Shown: piece after piece, positions 21,939 to 33,757 of the stretch
Layout of the letters: every line of letters begins with the position of its first letter
Position numbering within the stretch: the stretch's first letter is position 1
Source of the DNA: Pseudo-nitzschia pungens
Lineage: Eukaryota > Bacillariophyta > Bacillariophyceae > Bacillariales > Bacillariaceae
Direction: 5' to 3'
Length of the DNA stretch: 64,000 nucleotides
Assembly (NCBI GenBank): GCA_037355855.1
Contig: CM074767.1
Coordinates: 1,550,001 to 1,614,000, forward strand
Translations under genes and position numbers: made by a program
The notes under the pieces: generated by a model
Seen by the model: the letters and a program-made list of their open reading frames with translations, nothing else
Told to the model about the DNA's origin: nothing
The model's database searches: none

Positions 21939-22808
21939 GGTGCCCGCCCGCCTTTGTTTTTATTTTATCGATTCGCTGCGGAAGCAGAGTGCGCAAGCAG
22001 GGGTCGGTGAAATGCTTATCGGTATTCTTTGGTTCGGCGTCCCTCCGGAAACGTTCTCCTCGTGGCCCCCTCCGAAATCCGGTCGCGCGGTCCCCGGTGA
22101 TGCGTTAGAGTTTGTTCCGTTGGTTGGCTTCTGAATGCCCAAGCGAAAATCGACTTGTTCTTGGATGAGACAATAATATTGTTTCCGGTGCTACTATCGT
22201 CGGTTTGATCCGCATCAGTATTGCATTACTGTATTGTTACTGTTTGCCCGATGTTGTCATGGGAGCTGTTCGGTCCTTACGGTACGGTTTGGGGTAGTAC
22301 GAGCAATCTTACCCAGTAAGGTTACCGGTAATTACCCGTATCGTTGTGATGTCCGTCTTGTTTTGCTGATTTTGAGAGAGGTTGGATTGGAGGGATCGAA
22401 CACCACATCATGGTGTGGCAGAGGAAAAGTTGAATCAATCGAATCAATTACACGTACCTGTAGAGTTGAGATTTTTATTTTGGGATGTTTGTTCCCCCCC
22501 CGAATCAATCAATTTTGAAAAAAATCATCTCAACCAATCCAATCGAAGAGGATTGACGGACGATGGTCGGGCAGGTATTTTTTTTGGCGCGCAACATGTC
22601 CCGATCGAAACAATGCTGCCGCACCCGTTGCGACAGTCCTAGGAGATCCAATCCGTGAGGCGTTCTGTTCCATTGCGAGTTGATACGGTATGTTGACAAC
22701 TCACAACACCGACCGGTGCTCTTGTGACATACTCTTCGGACCACAACAACAACAACAACAACAACAACAACAGCAGCAACAACAACAATCCCGCGAGCCT
22801 CATCCAAC
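21939..22808. other. Divergent intergenic region, SF3B4/RPA3
   Basis: About 870 bp expected to hold both promoters. A CAA-rich microsatellite (22744-22790) lies just before the RPA3 start and probably in its 5' leader. TTACCGGTAATTACC-like words occur near 22320. Confidence 0.5.
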
Positions 22809-23527
22809 ATGGACGAACAACAATACTACGACGACGGTCACCAGCAAGAAGACCAGGGAGGAGAAGAAGAAGGCGGTTCCGGTGTCGACGGAGCCTTTCC
22901 GCGGGTGAACGGTGGCATGCTGCAATCGGGTCGATTCACCAACCAGATCGTCAGCCTGGTGGGACAGGTGACGGCGCACGACACGATCCGCACCGCCGAT
23001 GGATCCAGCGTGCAGGTGATCACCGACCACCTGGCCGGCGACGACGACGACGAGGAGGGCGGCACCGGGGGGGGCTTGGTGGTCGATCCCAACATGGTGG
23101 TCGAAATCATGGGACAGGCTTCGGGCCCGACTGCAATCACGGTGCGTCTCGGCCGGATGCGGTTTTCTTTTTTGGTTTTTTGTTTTTTTTTTGGTGTGTG
23201 GATGTGGGTGGGTGGTGATGGATTGATTTCGATGGAGCGATCGATCGATTGATTGATTGATTGATTGATTGATTCGCGTGTTGCGATCGGATTCGACTGC
23301 AATATTGTACAACAACAACAACAACAATGCCATCGAATTTGTTTTTTCTATTGACTGTCGTTGGCTCATTGATCCTGGCATTCCTTTCGACGTCTTCTTC
23401 TTCTTCATGCCAGGCCTTTGTTCGTCGTGAACTCGGTACGGACATGGACCTGGGCCTCTACAATCAACTGATCACGATGCAACAGCAAGACAAATACGCG
23501 CAGTACTTTGCTCCTGCTGCCATGTAG
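22809..23527 (+). CDS. RPA3: Replication protein A small subunit (RPA14)
   Basis: Smallest subunit of the nuclear single-stranded-DNA-binding complex RPA, used in replication and repair. After an acidic N-terminus (QQEDQGGEEEGG) the OB-fold starts with PRVNGGMLQSGRFTNQIVSL, the canonical PRVN-S/G-x-M-L opening of the family. It continues to VVDPNMVVEIMGQASGPTAITV. The second exon brings the family-typical ending MDLGLYNQLI. Exons are 22809-23141 and 23414-23527, in phase 0. The intron is 272 bp with GTGCGT and a T/C-rich tract ending in CAG, giving 148 residues. The acidic leader and a DDDDEEGG insertion in the barrel make it longer than animal RPA3 (about 120). Confidence 0.88.
23242..23276. 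repeat. GATT microsatellite in RPA3 intron
   Basis: Seven or more GATT units following GATC words, within the RPA3 intron. Confidence 0.85.
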
Positions 23528-24875
23528 AGGAGTGCTAGTAGAAGCAGTCTCGACAAAGGCGACGGAATGAAACGATCCTCTGCAACGGAATCGAAACAAA
23601 CGAAGCAAGCGGATGGAGGAAAGGACTGCCGCACGTGGGAAACGTGGCCGTGCGGAATGGCTGTGGGAACGTGCGATGCTGCCGAGCGAGAACGAACACG
23701 AAAAACCATTGTGGTGGAGTTGGAGTCGAAGGCGAAGGCGAAGAGCAATCGTTCGAGTCTTGGAAACAACAGGCCTGGGGGAATCGGAACCGATGATCAC
23801 AGAGTGGTCGAGCAGGCCTGCACCACAACGATTGAGAGCAAAGGATGAATGGATGGATGGATGATCGATGATAGATTTTTTAAAAAAAAAGAATTAGCGA
23901 GCGAAAATTCGCCAACAACACCAGCAACCCGTTCCGTCCATTGTGACAAAAAAAATTCCACTCCGACGACGGCCTTTCTGTTTGAGTGTTGTGTTGTGGT
24001 GTAAAACCAAAAATGCACCACGTATTTCATACCGGGACAATCTTGCAATCAACTGGAGCGTGTTGTTCTTCGACCGACGACATTGCTCCGGAATTTTGCA
24101 GCTGTTGGCACGCGCAATCCAACCGTATAACAATGGGGGTGAATCGAGTCAAGGTATGAATTCAAAATCAATAGGCCATAGGCACCACCGTGCCGAACCG
24201 CGGTGGTGACGAACCGTGTTCGTACCGTTCGGTCGTCCCTCGGACCAGAACATATCGTCACGGAGCACAAGCATGCACGCGTGCGTCTGTGAGAATCCCC
24301 GTAACAATGCACCGCGTCTATCCCGCGCTTGTCCATTTCATCCCGGCGAACGCAGTGGTGGGGGAAACCATAACATTCTCCAACACTCATTCCTCATGCG
24401 GTGACCGCACCGTTTCACGCGTGTCTGGGGTTTGTTTGCTGGGAGAGAATCGAGCCCTTGGTGGCGCAGCGATCGATGGCGGGACGAGTTCGGCCCTGGG
24501 TGGATTGCACAACTCGCGGTGTTGTGGCCACAGAGACACGAACGTTCCTGGCGTTTGCGCGCAGGGCCGCGGTTTCGCGACGCAAAGCATTCGTTTCGAA
24601 CAAGGGTTTCCTCGTAGATTCATCGCCATTCGAGATGTCGCATCGGCTCGAAACAAACACTGTCCTATTTGCCGCGCGTGTTCCCACGGGTTTGTTGGGG
24701 AAGAAAACTCATGGAATTTCGCAAGGCAACTTGACTTGGTTCAGCAGCATCTAGTACATTTTTTCGTTATCAATTTCGTTCACCTATTTTAAGAAACTGG
24801 GAACAAACTAACAAGTAACCGCGCCGAAACACCGTCCAGCGTGTTCTGTCTGCGATTCGTTTGGGTTACACGTAG
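23528..24875. other. Intergenic, no convincing gene
   Basis: Relatively GC-rich 1.3 kb with a short ATGG run near 23848. A 200-residue plus frame at 24190-24792 overlaps several open frames on both strands and shows no domain, so it is not called. Confidence 0.4.
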
Positions 24876-25556
24876 TTAGAAAAAGCCAAACATCTTTTTC
24901 TTCTTGGGTGGCTCGTCCTTGCCGTTCTTCTTGGTGTTGCCCTTGAGCGAGCTGACGGTTGGTGCCTTGTAATTCTTCCCAAACTTGGGTGCAGCGCCGA
25001 CCACGGTCTCCGCTGGACCAGAACGGCCCCGTTTGCCGGTCCAATCGAGTCCCTGACCCTGGCCAAAAATGCTAACACTTTGTTCCTTCTTGTAACCTCC
25101 GGCGGAATAGTCTTTGTCGGATTTGAGCCACCTTTTCTTCTTGGCACCCTTGACGTCCGAGTTGTCCCAGTTTCCGCCCCGTTGCATGTAGGGGATGTCT
25201 TCGACCTTCAACTCTCCCCGTTTGACCCGTTCCTTGGCATTGAACACGGGCATGAGGTGGGTCGCCTCACCCCGTTCCATCGCCTCTTGAAAGGATTGCA
25301 TCGATCGGCTCTTGAATCCCCGGGGACCAAGGCCGCCGAGATTTTTCTTCGCGGCAGCTTTTTTGGCTTCTTGCTCCTTGAACTTTTTGTATTGCTCGGG
25401 GGTGAAACCCGACGGGACGTACCCGTAGAGATTGGTGGAACTACTCGAAACGCATTTCCGGCAATGCTGCTGGTGGGGTTGAAAGGCCTGGGTATCAACC
25501 ACACATACTAGAGCTATGAATATGGCGATGGCGTTGGAGAAGACACTCTTAATCAT
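24876..25556 (-). CDS. Plastid-targeted protein of unknown function
   Basis: A signal peptide (MIKSVFSNAIAIFIALVCVV) followed by DTQA-FQPHQQ gives the Ala-Phe junction of diatom bipartite plastid targeting, so import into the plastid is inferred. The mature part is small, basic and without a recognised domain. Notable segments are YVPSGFTPEQYKKFKEQE (a short amphipathic helix), GLGPRGFKSRSMQSFQEAME and VEDIPYMQRGGNWDNSD. It ends in a Lys cluster and MFGFF, a C-terminal shape I associate with some diatom plastid proteins. The Met at 25556 is preferred over 25583 because it starts the signal peptide directly. Enzymatic function is not evident. Confidence 0.75.
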   Translation of the reverse strand: MIKSVFSNAIAIFIALVCVVDTQAFQPHQQHCRKCVSSSSTNLYGYVPSGFTPEQYKKFKEQEAKKAAAKKNLGGLGPRGFKSRSMQSFQEAMERGEATHLMPVFNAKERVKRGELKVEDIPYMQRGGNWDNSDVKGAKKKRWLKSDKDYSAGGYKKEQSVSIFGQGQGLDWTGKRGRSGPAETVVGAAPKFGKNYKAPTVSSLKGNTKKNGKDEPPKKKKMFGFF

Positions 25557-25583
25557 GGTTCCGTTTCGATGCTTCGATGGCAA

Positions 25584-27182
25584 CGGTATTTTACTGAAAG
25601 AACAATAACAATCGATACAATGCGATCGGCGCAGAAAAAAGGTATCTTCCTGTCTTCTCCGTTAGAAGCACAACTTCCTTTTTGAAACTACGGAACTGCC
25701 AACATTGTACGAGTATGTGCAGCAACCGTAGGCATTGCTACCGTACATCATCATCCAAGTGATGCCCAAGCTACCAGCTGACCAAATTCCGACAGCAACA
25801 GTTACAACATGCCAACGACATCACCAAAGGGGTTGAACTTTTTGCTGAGTGTCAGTGCCACGCACGTGAAATTTCCCACTTTTGGAGATTAAAACCCGAA
25901 AAAAATGAAAATAATTGGGAAGGTGAAAAAATCGAATTCAGAATCGTGATCAAGAATTGCCACACCCTCCTCTATGAAGGAATGAAAACCTTACTCGTAA
26001 CCTTACCCAAAAATACGAAAAACGAATTTAAATTCGGTTGGATCGAGTCCGAGAAGGAAAAAATCTTCCTACCGGTACCGGTAACTTACCGGTATCTTTT
26101 AACACTCTCATCTTGTAACCTTACTTTTCAGTTTCAAAATTGGTGCGAAGTAAGGTTAAGGTTACTGTACCGTATTCAGTTTCACTCCATGAAATTGTTT
26201 TGGGAGTAAAATCAATAAAATCAATCAATCAAATCATTTTGGATGTTCCTGTCAAATTTGATACGAATTCCACCACTCTACCGTACACAAAATTCCTCCA
26301 TATTCAAATAATGCTTTTTCAACAAGTAATCTGGTGTGGTGGTAGAACTAGTACAACAAGTAATAGTAGTACTACTGATAACAAGAACTTCCTGCATTAG
26401 TATCATTATTTAGTAGTAGAAGTAGTATTTCTTTGATTCCGATTCCAACACGTTTGTTCATAATACTATCCTGATCCTCTGTCCTCTTGGGGTATTGCAT
26501 ATTCTGGAGTTATAATGTTTATCTTTCGACAAGAAGTCAACATGCCATCCTGCCAGATACATACTAGTAAGAAATAACAGGAAAATTATTGTAAATATCT
26601 TCCGTTATTTTGATTTTGCGACTTCTTCTTCTTACGTACTCATCACACGAGAGATGCAATCTGGTTTTGAAGTTCCTTTGAATTCAATACATTGTTGTAC
26701 AAAAAGTTCATCTACGATGACACTGGTGACAATTTATTTTGCGATACAGCACTACACTATTATTATTTGATTGAAATGAAATGAAGAAAATACTGTAAAT
26801 ACTAGTAATTTATTACTTTTTGAAGTGCTGGTGATCCACGCGCGGCGACTGCAGAAGTTTGAACGGATCTGATCAACAACAAAAGATCAGCGAAGATTCA
26901 GACATCTGATAACAAGGCGACTGCGTTTCTTTTTCTACTGTACAGAGATGGAGCTATGAGATATGTGTGTAAGTCGACCGATTCCTTTGATTTGATGGCA
27001 ACACATGGCAGCATATGATTCATGAACTATCGGTTCGTCATCATTGCATCACAATGCGTTTCCAATCACGAAACGCTGAGCGCACGTTTGGATCGATCGA
27101 AAGGAAAGACTAGCATTCAGAGAGAAAAGATCCCTCTAGAATTGCCTGTCCGTGTCTATGAGCAGTGCTATTTTTCTTTCCT
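25584..27182. other. Intergenic, gene-poor
   Basis: No supported gene over about 1.6 kb. Contains TACCGGTACCGGTAACTTACC-like words near 26075-26100, further GTAAGGTTA words near 26155, and an ACT/AGT triplet cluster at about 26340-26430. Confidence 0.45.
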
Positions 27183-28251
27183 CTAATAGTGATACTGTGA
27201 GGGAAAATGCAGCGATATATTGACAGTTTTTGTGAGTACCATGATGCGTGTCTGACTTCCTATTGTTGCAACAAAGCTGGGGTGCTCGTTCAATCAAAAC
27301 AAAACGTACCTTCTCGAGTTTCTCTCTATCGTCGTAGTGATCTTGCTTTCCATTCTTCGATCCTTTTCCTCCCTTGCCATCGTCGTCATCATCTCCGTAG
27401 CTCTTGGAGCTCTTGGATCCCTTTCCTCCCTTGCCATCATCGTCGTCATCTCCGTAGCCATACTTGGCACCCTTGCTTGATTTACCTCCATAGCTATACT
27501 TAGAACCTTTTCCTCCCTTACCATCGTCGTCATCATCTCCGTAGCTCTTGGATCCCTTTCCTCCCTTGCCATCATCGTCATCATCACCATAGCTCTTGGA
27601 TCCCTTATATCCCTTTCCTCCCTTGCCATCATCGTCGTCATCTCCGTAGCTCTTGGAGCTCTTGGATCCCTTTCCTCCCTTGCCATCATCGTCGTCATCT
27701 CCGTAGCTCTTGGAGCTCTTGGATCCCTTTCCTCCCTTGCCATCATCGTCGTCATCTCCGTAGCTCTTGGAGCTCTTGGATCCCTTTCCTCCCTTGCCAT
27801 CATCGTCGTCATCTCCGTAGCTCTTGGAGCTCTTGGATCCCTTTCCTCCCTTGCCATCATCGTCGTCATCTCCGTAGCTCTTGGAGCTCTTGGATCCCTT
27901 TCCTCCCTTGCCATCATCGTCGTCATCTCCGTAGCTCTTGGAGCTCTTGGATCCCTTTCCTCCCTTGCCATCATCGTCATCATCTCCGTAGCTCTTGGAG
28001 CTCTTGGATCCCTTTCCTCCCTTGCCATCGTCATCATCATCTCCATAGCTCTTGGAACCCTTCCCCTTTCCTTTTCCCTTTCCTCCCTTGATACCTCGTG
28101 TCATGCTGCCGGCAGTTCCTCCAAGAAGTCTTTCGAAGTCCGCATCAGCCTCAATGAGGTCAAGGTTGACAATTTCTTCCGTAGAGGCACCGCCTACGGC
28201 TGCAACGGCAAGCGATGCAGCAAAAAGTGAAAATTTACTAAATTTAACCAT
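27183..28251 (-). CDS. Secreted Lys/Ser/Asp repeat protein, silaffin-like
   Basis: A signal peptide (FSLFAASLAVAAVGGAST) and a short propeptide-like region ending in a basic KGKGKGKGSKS stretch lead into about 12 blocks of DDDDD. Most lie in a 19-residue unit, G-S-K-S-S-K-S-Y-G-D5-G-K-G-G-K (57 bp). Lys pairs spaced by two residues among Ser and Gly resemble silaffins. The regular penta-Asp resembles the acidic part of silacidins. A role in silica or organic-matrix formation is inferred only from composition. The frame runs into GTACGT after REKLEK. Splicing 27309-27195 (ending in CACAG) would add Y-H-Y and stop at 27183, while the unspliced frame stops at 27136. Near-identity of the repeats at DNA level suggests recent expansion. 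Confidence 0.75.
27336..28060. repeat. 57-bp coding tandem repeat array
   Basis: Tandem 57-bp units within the silaffin-like gene, almost identical in DNA. Because the period is a multiple of three, a second frame (27294-28046) also stays open. It is not a gene. Confidence 0.9.
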
Positions 28252-30636
28252 CTTTTCGAGGGTGGAAGCAGGTGAATATCGATAGGATCAAGTGATATAC
28301 AGCTGAATTTTGTGGACGAAGACTGCAACAAATTGATTTCGGTATGCAAAAGAGTATTTTCGCGAGAATCGTTTTTCGGATGTATTCAGAATGTGAGTGC
28401 CAAAGAAATCGACTCCTAACGTTATTGTGACAATTCAAAATGGGAGAAGCTGGCCTGGTGCATTATTTGAACTTCGTGAGTGGATTGAAGTCGAGCGCAT
28501 GCGCATCCCTTAATTCATGATACTATGCTCCCAAAACAGTTACGAGTAAGATTTTACATGTATCTAAAAATACTTCGAAGTACTTATGATTCAAATTTAC
28601 GACCGTTAGTAATCTTACGAATAAGATTACTACGTGAAGTGATACAGGTGAGACAAAAATAACTATGATATCAGGATGCTACACATACAACAGTCAATAA
28701 AATTCTAACCCATCCGCCGTTCGTTTCCGTTGTTTTAAATTTCTAGGAAAAACTGAATGCTTCTGTAGTATGGCAGATAAAGGACACTAGCCGTTTTGAA
28801 CAATACTGGTACATCTTCTCGTCTTTGGCGTGCCAATCTCACTCCATCTCGACGAAAAACTAATCTACGGTATGTAAGTCCAAGAACGTAGCCGTACGTT
28901 GAATTCCCCGTATCTACCGTACTACCCCCCGGCGTAAGTTACACTGCGAACTCACTCACTCACTCACTCAACTCAAAAAAGAATAATTCTCTGAAAATGG
29001 AGGAGTTGCGATCTTACTCCCTTTTTTTTTAAGTAAGCCTTACTGGTACTCGTAAGGTATTTTCAAAAGCCTGAAACATTATGATAATTATCTCTTCTCC
29101 GACGACTGACTCACTCCGCCTCACCTCATGTGTTTCTCGATAGCGTAAGGTTCACAAGTATCCCGGACCTGCAAGCCAGAACAAACGTGACGCAAAATGC
29201 CCTTCTTTTTTTTAACGAACAACTCCCTATGATTTGAAAAATGTGCAGTGCATCGTCGACGCAAACAATATTCCCCAAACATATGCGAATAGCAGCAATC
29301 AATAATAAAGAACCCCATCTAGTACCATGACTCCCCTATTCTCCGTCACACTGCTCCTTTATCACCACGCATCCAAGGTCTAATTGAAATGCAAAATATG
29401 CAAATACTGCCAATACAAGGGTTGTTTGCAGCATTGGGAATTGGAGTTAGAGTGAGAGAGAGGGGGAAATTTGAGTAGAACTATGGATTTCACTGGAGAC
29501 CATCTATCGAATACTATTTTTGTCATGATGCATCATCAGAAGTGTTCTTTTTCTGTAGTTTCCAGTAATGTGACCCAATGTTTTAAGTTGTCATCAGATT
29601 ACCTGCATCATATTTGAAAATGGTGGGATTGGAATCTAAATAGGGAGAAACAGAAGTTTGCAACAGCATTAACTCTGTACACAATAATAGTAGGAGGTGA
29701 TTCAATCAGTTATTCCACTGCAAGAGTGAAGTGAACTGTTAAGATTACAAGATGACAGTATAAATTCACAGTGGCAAGGGCACAAGAACAAAATAAATTT
29801 CTTGGAAAATATCATGGTACAAAAGAATCCAGTTAGAAACTGTCGAAACATAGCATCTATCTCATTGTTTTTATCCATAGCATTGGAATGATTTGGCTCA
29901 TTGCCTCAATCCCTCTCTCATTCTTTCACCCTCTCATATTCTCTCATATTGATAATTATATGGATGATAAGCTTATCATTTTGTGAGTTGAAAAGCAACA
30001 TAACCCTCCTATCATTCATTCATTCTGATTTGATTTCTCAAATATTTTTGCCTAGAGAGGGCTTCAATAAGTCTGATCTATAGGTGCTCATTTCTTCTTC
30101 TGATGCATTTCTTCTTCTGATGTAAACCAAACGTGAGCACCAGGTTGTCTTTCTGGCAGCTACCAGGGCACAAACATGGACCACAATTGATGCTATTATT
30201 GACACAGGCCTCAAATTCAACAAACACTGTTAAGGGCATATCTTTGCATCAAAGTAAGAATTTATCACCTATTGCAGTGCATTATGTTCCATTGTTTACC
30301 TGCTGTAAAGGAGTTGTTTAAAATTTTCTAATGTATCGTTTGTACAAATATGATACACACAACCTAGGTAGTACTAGTGCTAGGCGCGTGGGATTTCAAC
30401 TCGAGGGAATGCTCATTTTTATAGTCTCACAGCAACATCACCATGCTGTTTGAAATGATAATTTGCTCGACAACAGGAAACAGACATCAATCCGTTCCAA
30501 GTGGTCAGTCCTGAGGCCAAAAGTTTGAACATTTCTTACCTCCATAAATATCTTCATTGTCAATTCCGATATGTCTTGCAGCAAACACAGGAGCAGATAA
30601 CATATCAAGTTTGGAATGCCAAGGTTTGTTGCGTTC
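28252..30636. other. Long gene-poor stretch
   Basis: About 2.4 kb with no supported gene. TTACGAATAAGATTACTACG-like words occur near 28610, an ACTC repeat at about 28953-28972, a GAGA tract near 29450, the palindrome ATGATAAGCTTATCAT at 29964-29979, and a duplicated CATTTCTTCTTCTGATG near 30088-30121. Confidence 0.45.
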
Positions 30637-32576
30637 TCATTTTTTCGGAAGGCTTTCTAAAATACTATTTTGGACCTCGTCGAGAAGCTCCCTCCTTATT
30701 TCCTGCTCCGACCGTTGCCTCCTGTCCCTCACCGCCATCTTCATTTGCGCCAAAATCGTTCCCATTTCAGCATATCGTTGCCCCATTTCGTTGTATTGTG
30801 CCTCGAACCGTGACATCAACTCCCGCAGTGATGGACTCGTTCCACTTGATTGCGAATGTCGGATGTGCCTGGAAGACACCGACGACGATGTAGACTCTTC
30901 GTCTATGTTTACTTCCTTATTTTCAAATCCTGACTGGTGAACTGGTGGCGAAACTTCGGTTGCTGCAGCTTTTGAGAAACAACTTTGTTGTTGTTGTACT
31001 ACGGGATGCTTCAGACTTTTAGGCGGTCTACCCCTTTTTCGTTTAATTGCAGGCTTATCGTTACTCCGGGTGGAGTTACAGGTACGGTTGGATTTCTTTT
31101 CAGGAGTAGACGATTGGCAGAAAGCCGAAGAAGAGATCGTCGAGGAAGTCGAAAAAATAGCATCTGGGGTAGGCATTTTCCTTTTCTTACCGATCGCTGC
31201 GTTAGCCGTGACAGTGGTAGCCATTGCGGCAGCAACATGTCCGTTGTGGCTAGGCAATGATGGGTCACCTAAATGTGATTCCATTATATCCAGGCATGCT
31301 GTTATTTTCCCGATCAATCCCCTCTGAAGCTTTTTTTTCTTGAAGGCGACAAAACAACTGTGTGCTCTTGCCACAAAAACAGCACTTTTGAAACAATCAC
31401 GCTTGTTCATCTTGAATTTATAATTCTTCTTGGTCGCCCTTATCTGGTTGCATAACAAAACAAGTCAAAGGTGAAAATGACATGGCACGGCGCAGACAGA
31501 AGTATACAAAAATAGTCAAAAATTATTGAGCAATTTCGTGACAAACCCTGAACCATCAGGACGCATTCCAATAGATGTCGAAACTTAGAACGCACCAATC
31601 TGTATTTTTCGCTCAGTCCCCATTCATCTAGCGCCCTGTTCACAGACACGTAAACCTCTAAATCCCGACACATTCCTGATAGCAATAGCTCGCTGGCCTT
31701 GACCAAGCGGTTTGGTACCAAGACCAGCAGCAACAAGTGGTTGGGTATGATTCCAACGGGATTCCCACGAATAGTTCCCTTGGTCCAGTTTTGGCTATAG
31801 AGCATTCCTGATTTGTCCACAAGAGCGCTAGCCTTTTTCAAACATTCTGCGTTGCTCGGGCCGAACATTTGAATGATTTGAGTATTCATTTCGGTGTCTT
31901 CTAGCAACAATCTCCTCATTTCCTGGAAAATGGATTCTCCTCTCTCTGCGCATCCCTCAGGCTCGTATGGCGATTTCCCAATAGTTTCCATGAATTTTCC
32001 CACGACCAAGTCTTCCTCTTCACTAAAGACGTCTCCAACAGTACTCATAGGTTCTCCGCGACTGAGACAATCACCGCCATCGCCATCGCCATCGCCGTCG
32101 TAATCGTTGTCAATGCCTCTTGTCTGATTATTGTTTCTCTGTCGATTGTACCTGAAACTTCGAGAAGAAGAAGGATCGGCATCTGATCGTCTCGTCGATT
32201 TCATTTTCCTAGCGCTTTCGTTCAGAATCTGGTGTTTGCTCTTCATGATTCCCTGGATAGGAACCGACTTTACTTGGACACTTGCAAGATGAGAAACTTT
32301 CACAAATTCGTTGTCCCCGCCCTTTTCTACAGCCGGTGTCGGACTCGAAATTCCTTGGTTCGTTGTTACATCATCATATGAAGGAATGCGGTATTCGATG
32401 GATCTGTTGTTATTGTTCATGTTGCCGTCGCTCGTTTTGGGACTCCGTGTATCCTCGGAATTTTCGTCACTCTCCGCGCTTTGGGTTTCTACGTCGTTGT
32501 TGGCATTCCCTCTTGTCCCCTCCTTCTCGTTGTGATACACCTCTAGTGCTCTGCCGCTTTCACCTTGTGGACTCAT
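30637..32576 (-). CDS. AT-hook protein, two exons
   Basis: I read two adjacent open frames as one gene. Exon 1 is 32576-31554, then a T-rich intron 31553-31444 (GTTCAG...AACCAG, 110 bp), then exon 2 31443-30637, in phase 0, so HLLECVLM joins IRATKKNYKFKMNKRDC. Exon 1 has a polar, Ser-rich N-terminus and a folded-looking helical part (VVGKFMETIGKSPYEPEG to SKFRHLLECVLM). Exon 2 continues it with FKSAVFVARAHSCFVAFKKKK, then has a canonical AT-hook KRKRGRPPK (31016-31045), a Gln/Ser linker and a C-terminal coiled coil (FEAQYNEMGQRYAEMG onward). The AT-hook binds the minor groove of AT-rich DNA, so a nuclear, chromatin-linked role is inferred. The folded part matches no family I know. The frame extends to a Met at 32654. 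Confidence 0.7.
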
Positions 32577-33757
32577 GTGCGAGGGAAGATTTTGATGAAT
32601 TAAATAACAACCAAAGTATCCGTATTGAGAAATTCTGTAAACTGCTTGTATCACATCATTATCCTACTCATAATCTTACTTCCAAACTTTTGTTCCATAA
32701 TCTCAAATTGCTGCCGAAAAATCTTACTTTCAGGCTGTCGGATTGAAGCACAGATTGGGCCCTCTCAAACGTTAAACTTGAAAAAATAATAATAGTCCTA
32801 ACCTTACTGCGACAAATGTACCGCGTACCGGCACAAGTAAGACTTACCGTACTTATAACTTCTATGAAACCTGTAAGATTACGGTAAGATTACCGGTAGA
32901 TGAGGCATCTGGAATTATTGCAACAAAAAACTACGATGTCGATGGGAACACCCCTGCACCTAGCGGGAGTTATGCATTATGTCAGAGCCGTTACCAACAC
33001 GGTAAGGCTTAAGTTACTCCGAAGGAATGGCGTCCAAAAAATTGCTCTGTCGGTAATCTCAATCACGCCGACACGTGGAATGAAAAATTCTGTTCCTTTT
33101 GTTTCGACAGAGGATGACACCATTCTTACTGGTTCCTTTTTGTCCAGCGAATTTTCGATTGAATCATCTCAAAATCTCAATCTCAAAATAATTGGAACGA
33201 CCAACCTCGAACATTCAAGTACGAGTATCTACGTAATAAGAAGTAAAAGTAGTACGTACGATATGTAAGTTTGTACTGAATTGAGATTTTGAAATAATGA
33301 TTGTTGATGATTGATCATTTCGACCGATCCGACCCAAGCCTGACACACCCCAGCTCATACGAAGTACAGGTTAGGTTCCTGGATCCTACTACGTATTTTT
33401 TTATTCTACCGGTAATTACCGTACAGTACAATTTTTCTTCCGTTGATCCATCCAATGAGGTCCTCTTCCAACCGCTTCCAACTTCTGGATAAGGTTTACT
33501 GCAATGGATGGGAACACCTAGCCGTTTGAAAGTGTCATGGTAAAATCTCAAAATCTTTGTGTACCGGTAAGGTTACCGGTAAAATCTTACGTATTCAATT
33601 TGTACGATTACAGTACCCGCTGTAAAAGGACCATGTTCTCCAATAATACTGTACAAGTACTCCGTGCTGCTGTTGAATCTTCCTTTCCTCTTCCGCCCCT
33701 CTTCAGTGTAAAATAGTGCTCCAGTTACCGCCTAGCCAATACAGGAAACACCCAAGG
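32577..33757. other. Divergent intergenic region
   Basis: About 1.2 kb with GTAAGATTACCGGTA-type words near 32880 and 33565. A C/T-rich run ending in TTCAG at about 33680-33706 could be a splice acceptor for an unrecognised first exon of the next gene. Confidence 0.45.

Noticed and set aside
22505..22810. Val-rich ORF upstream of RPA3
   Set aside because: Reverse reading of the CAA microsatellite.
24190..24792. 200-residue ORF in a GC-rich area
   Set aside because: Several overlapping frames are open on both strands, none with domain-like sequence.
27294..28046. A 250-residue ORF in another frame of the silaffin-like gene
   Set aside because: The 57-bp period keeps extra frames open; the signal peptide lies only in the called frame.
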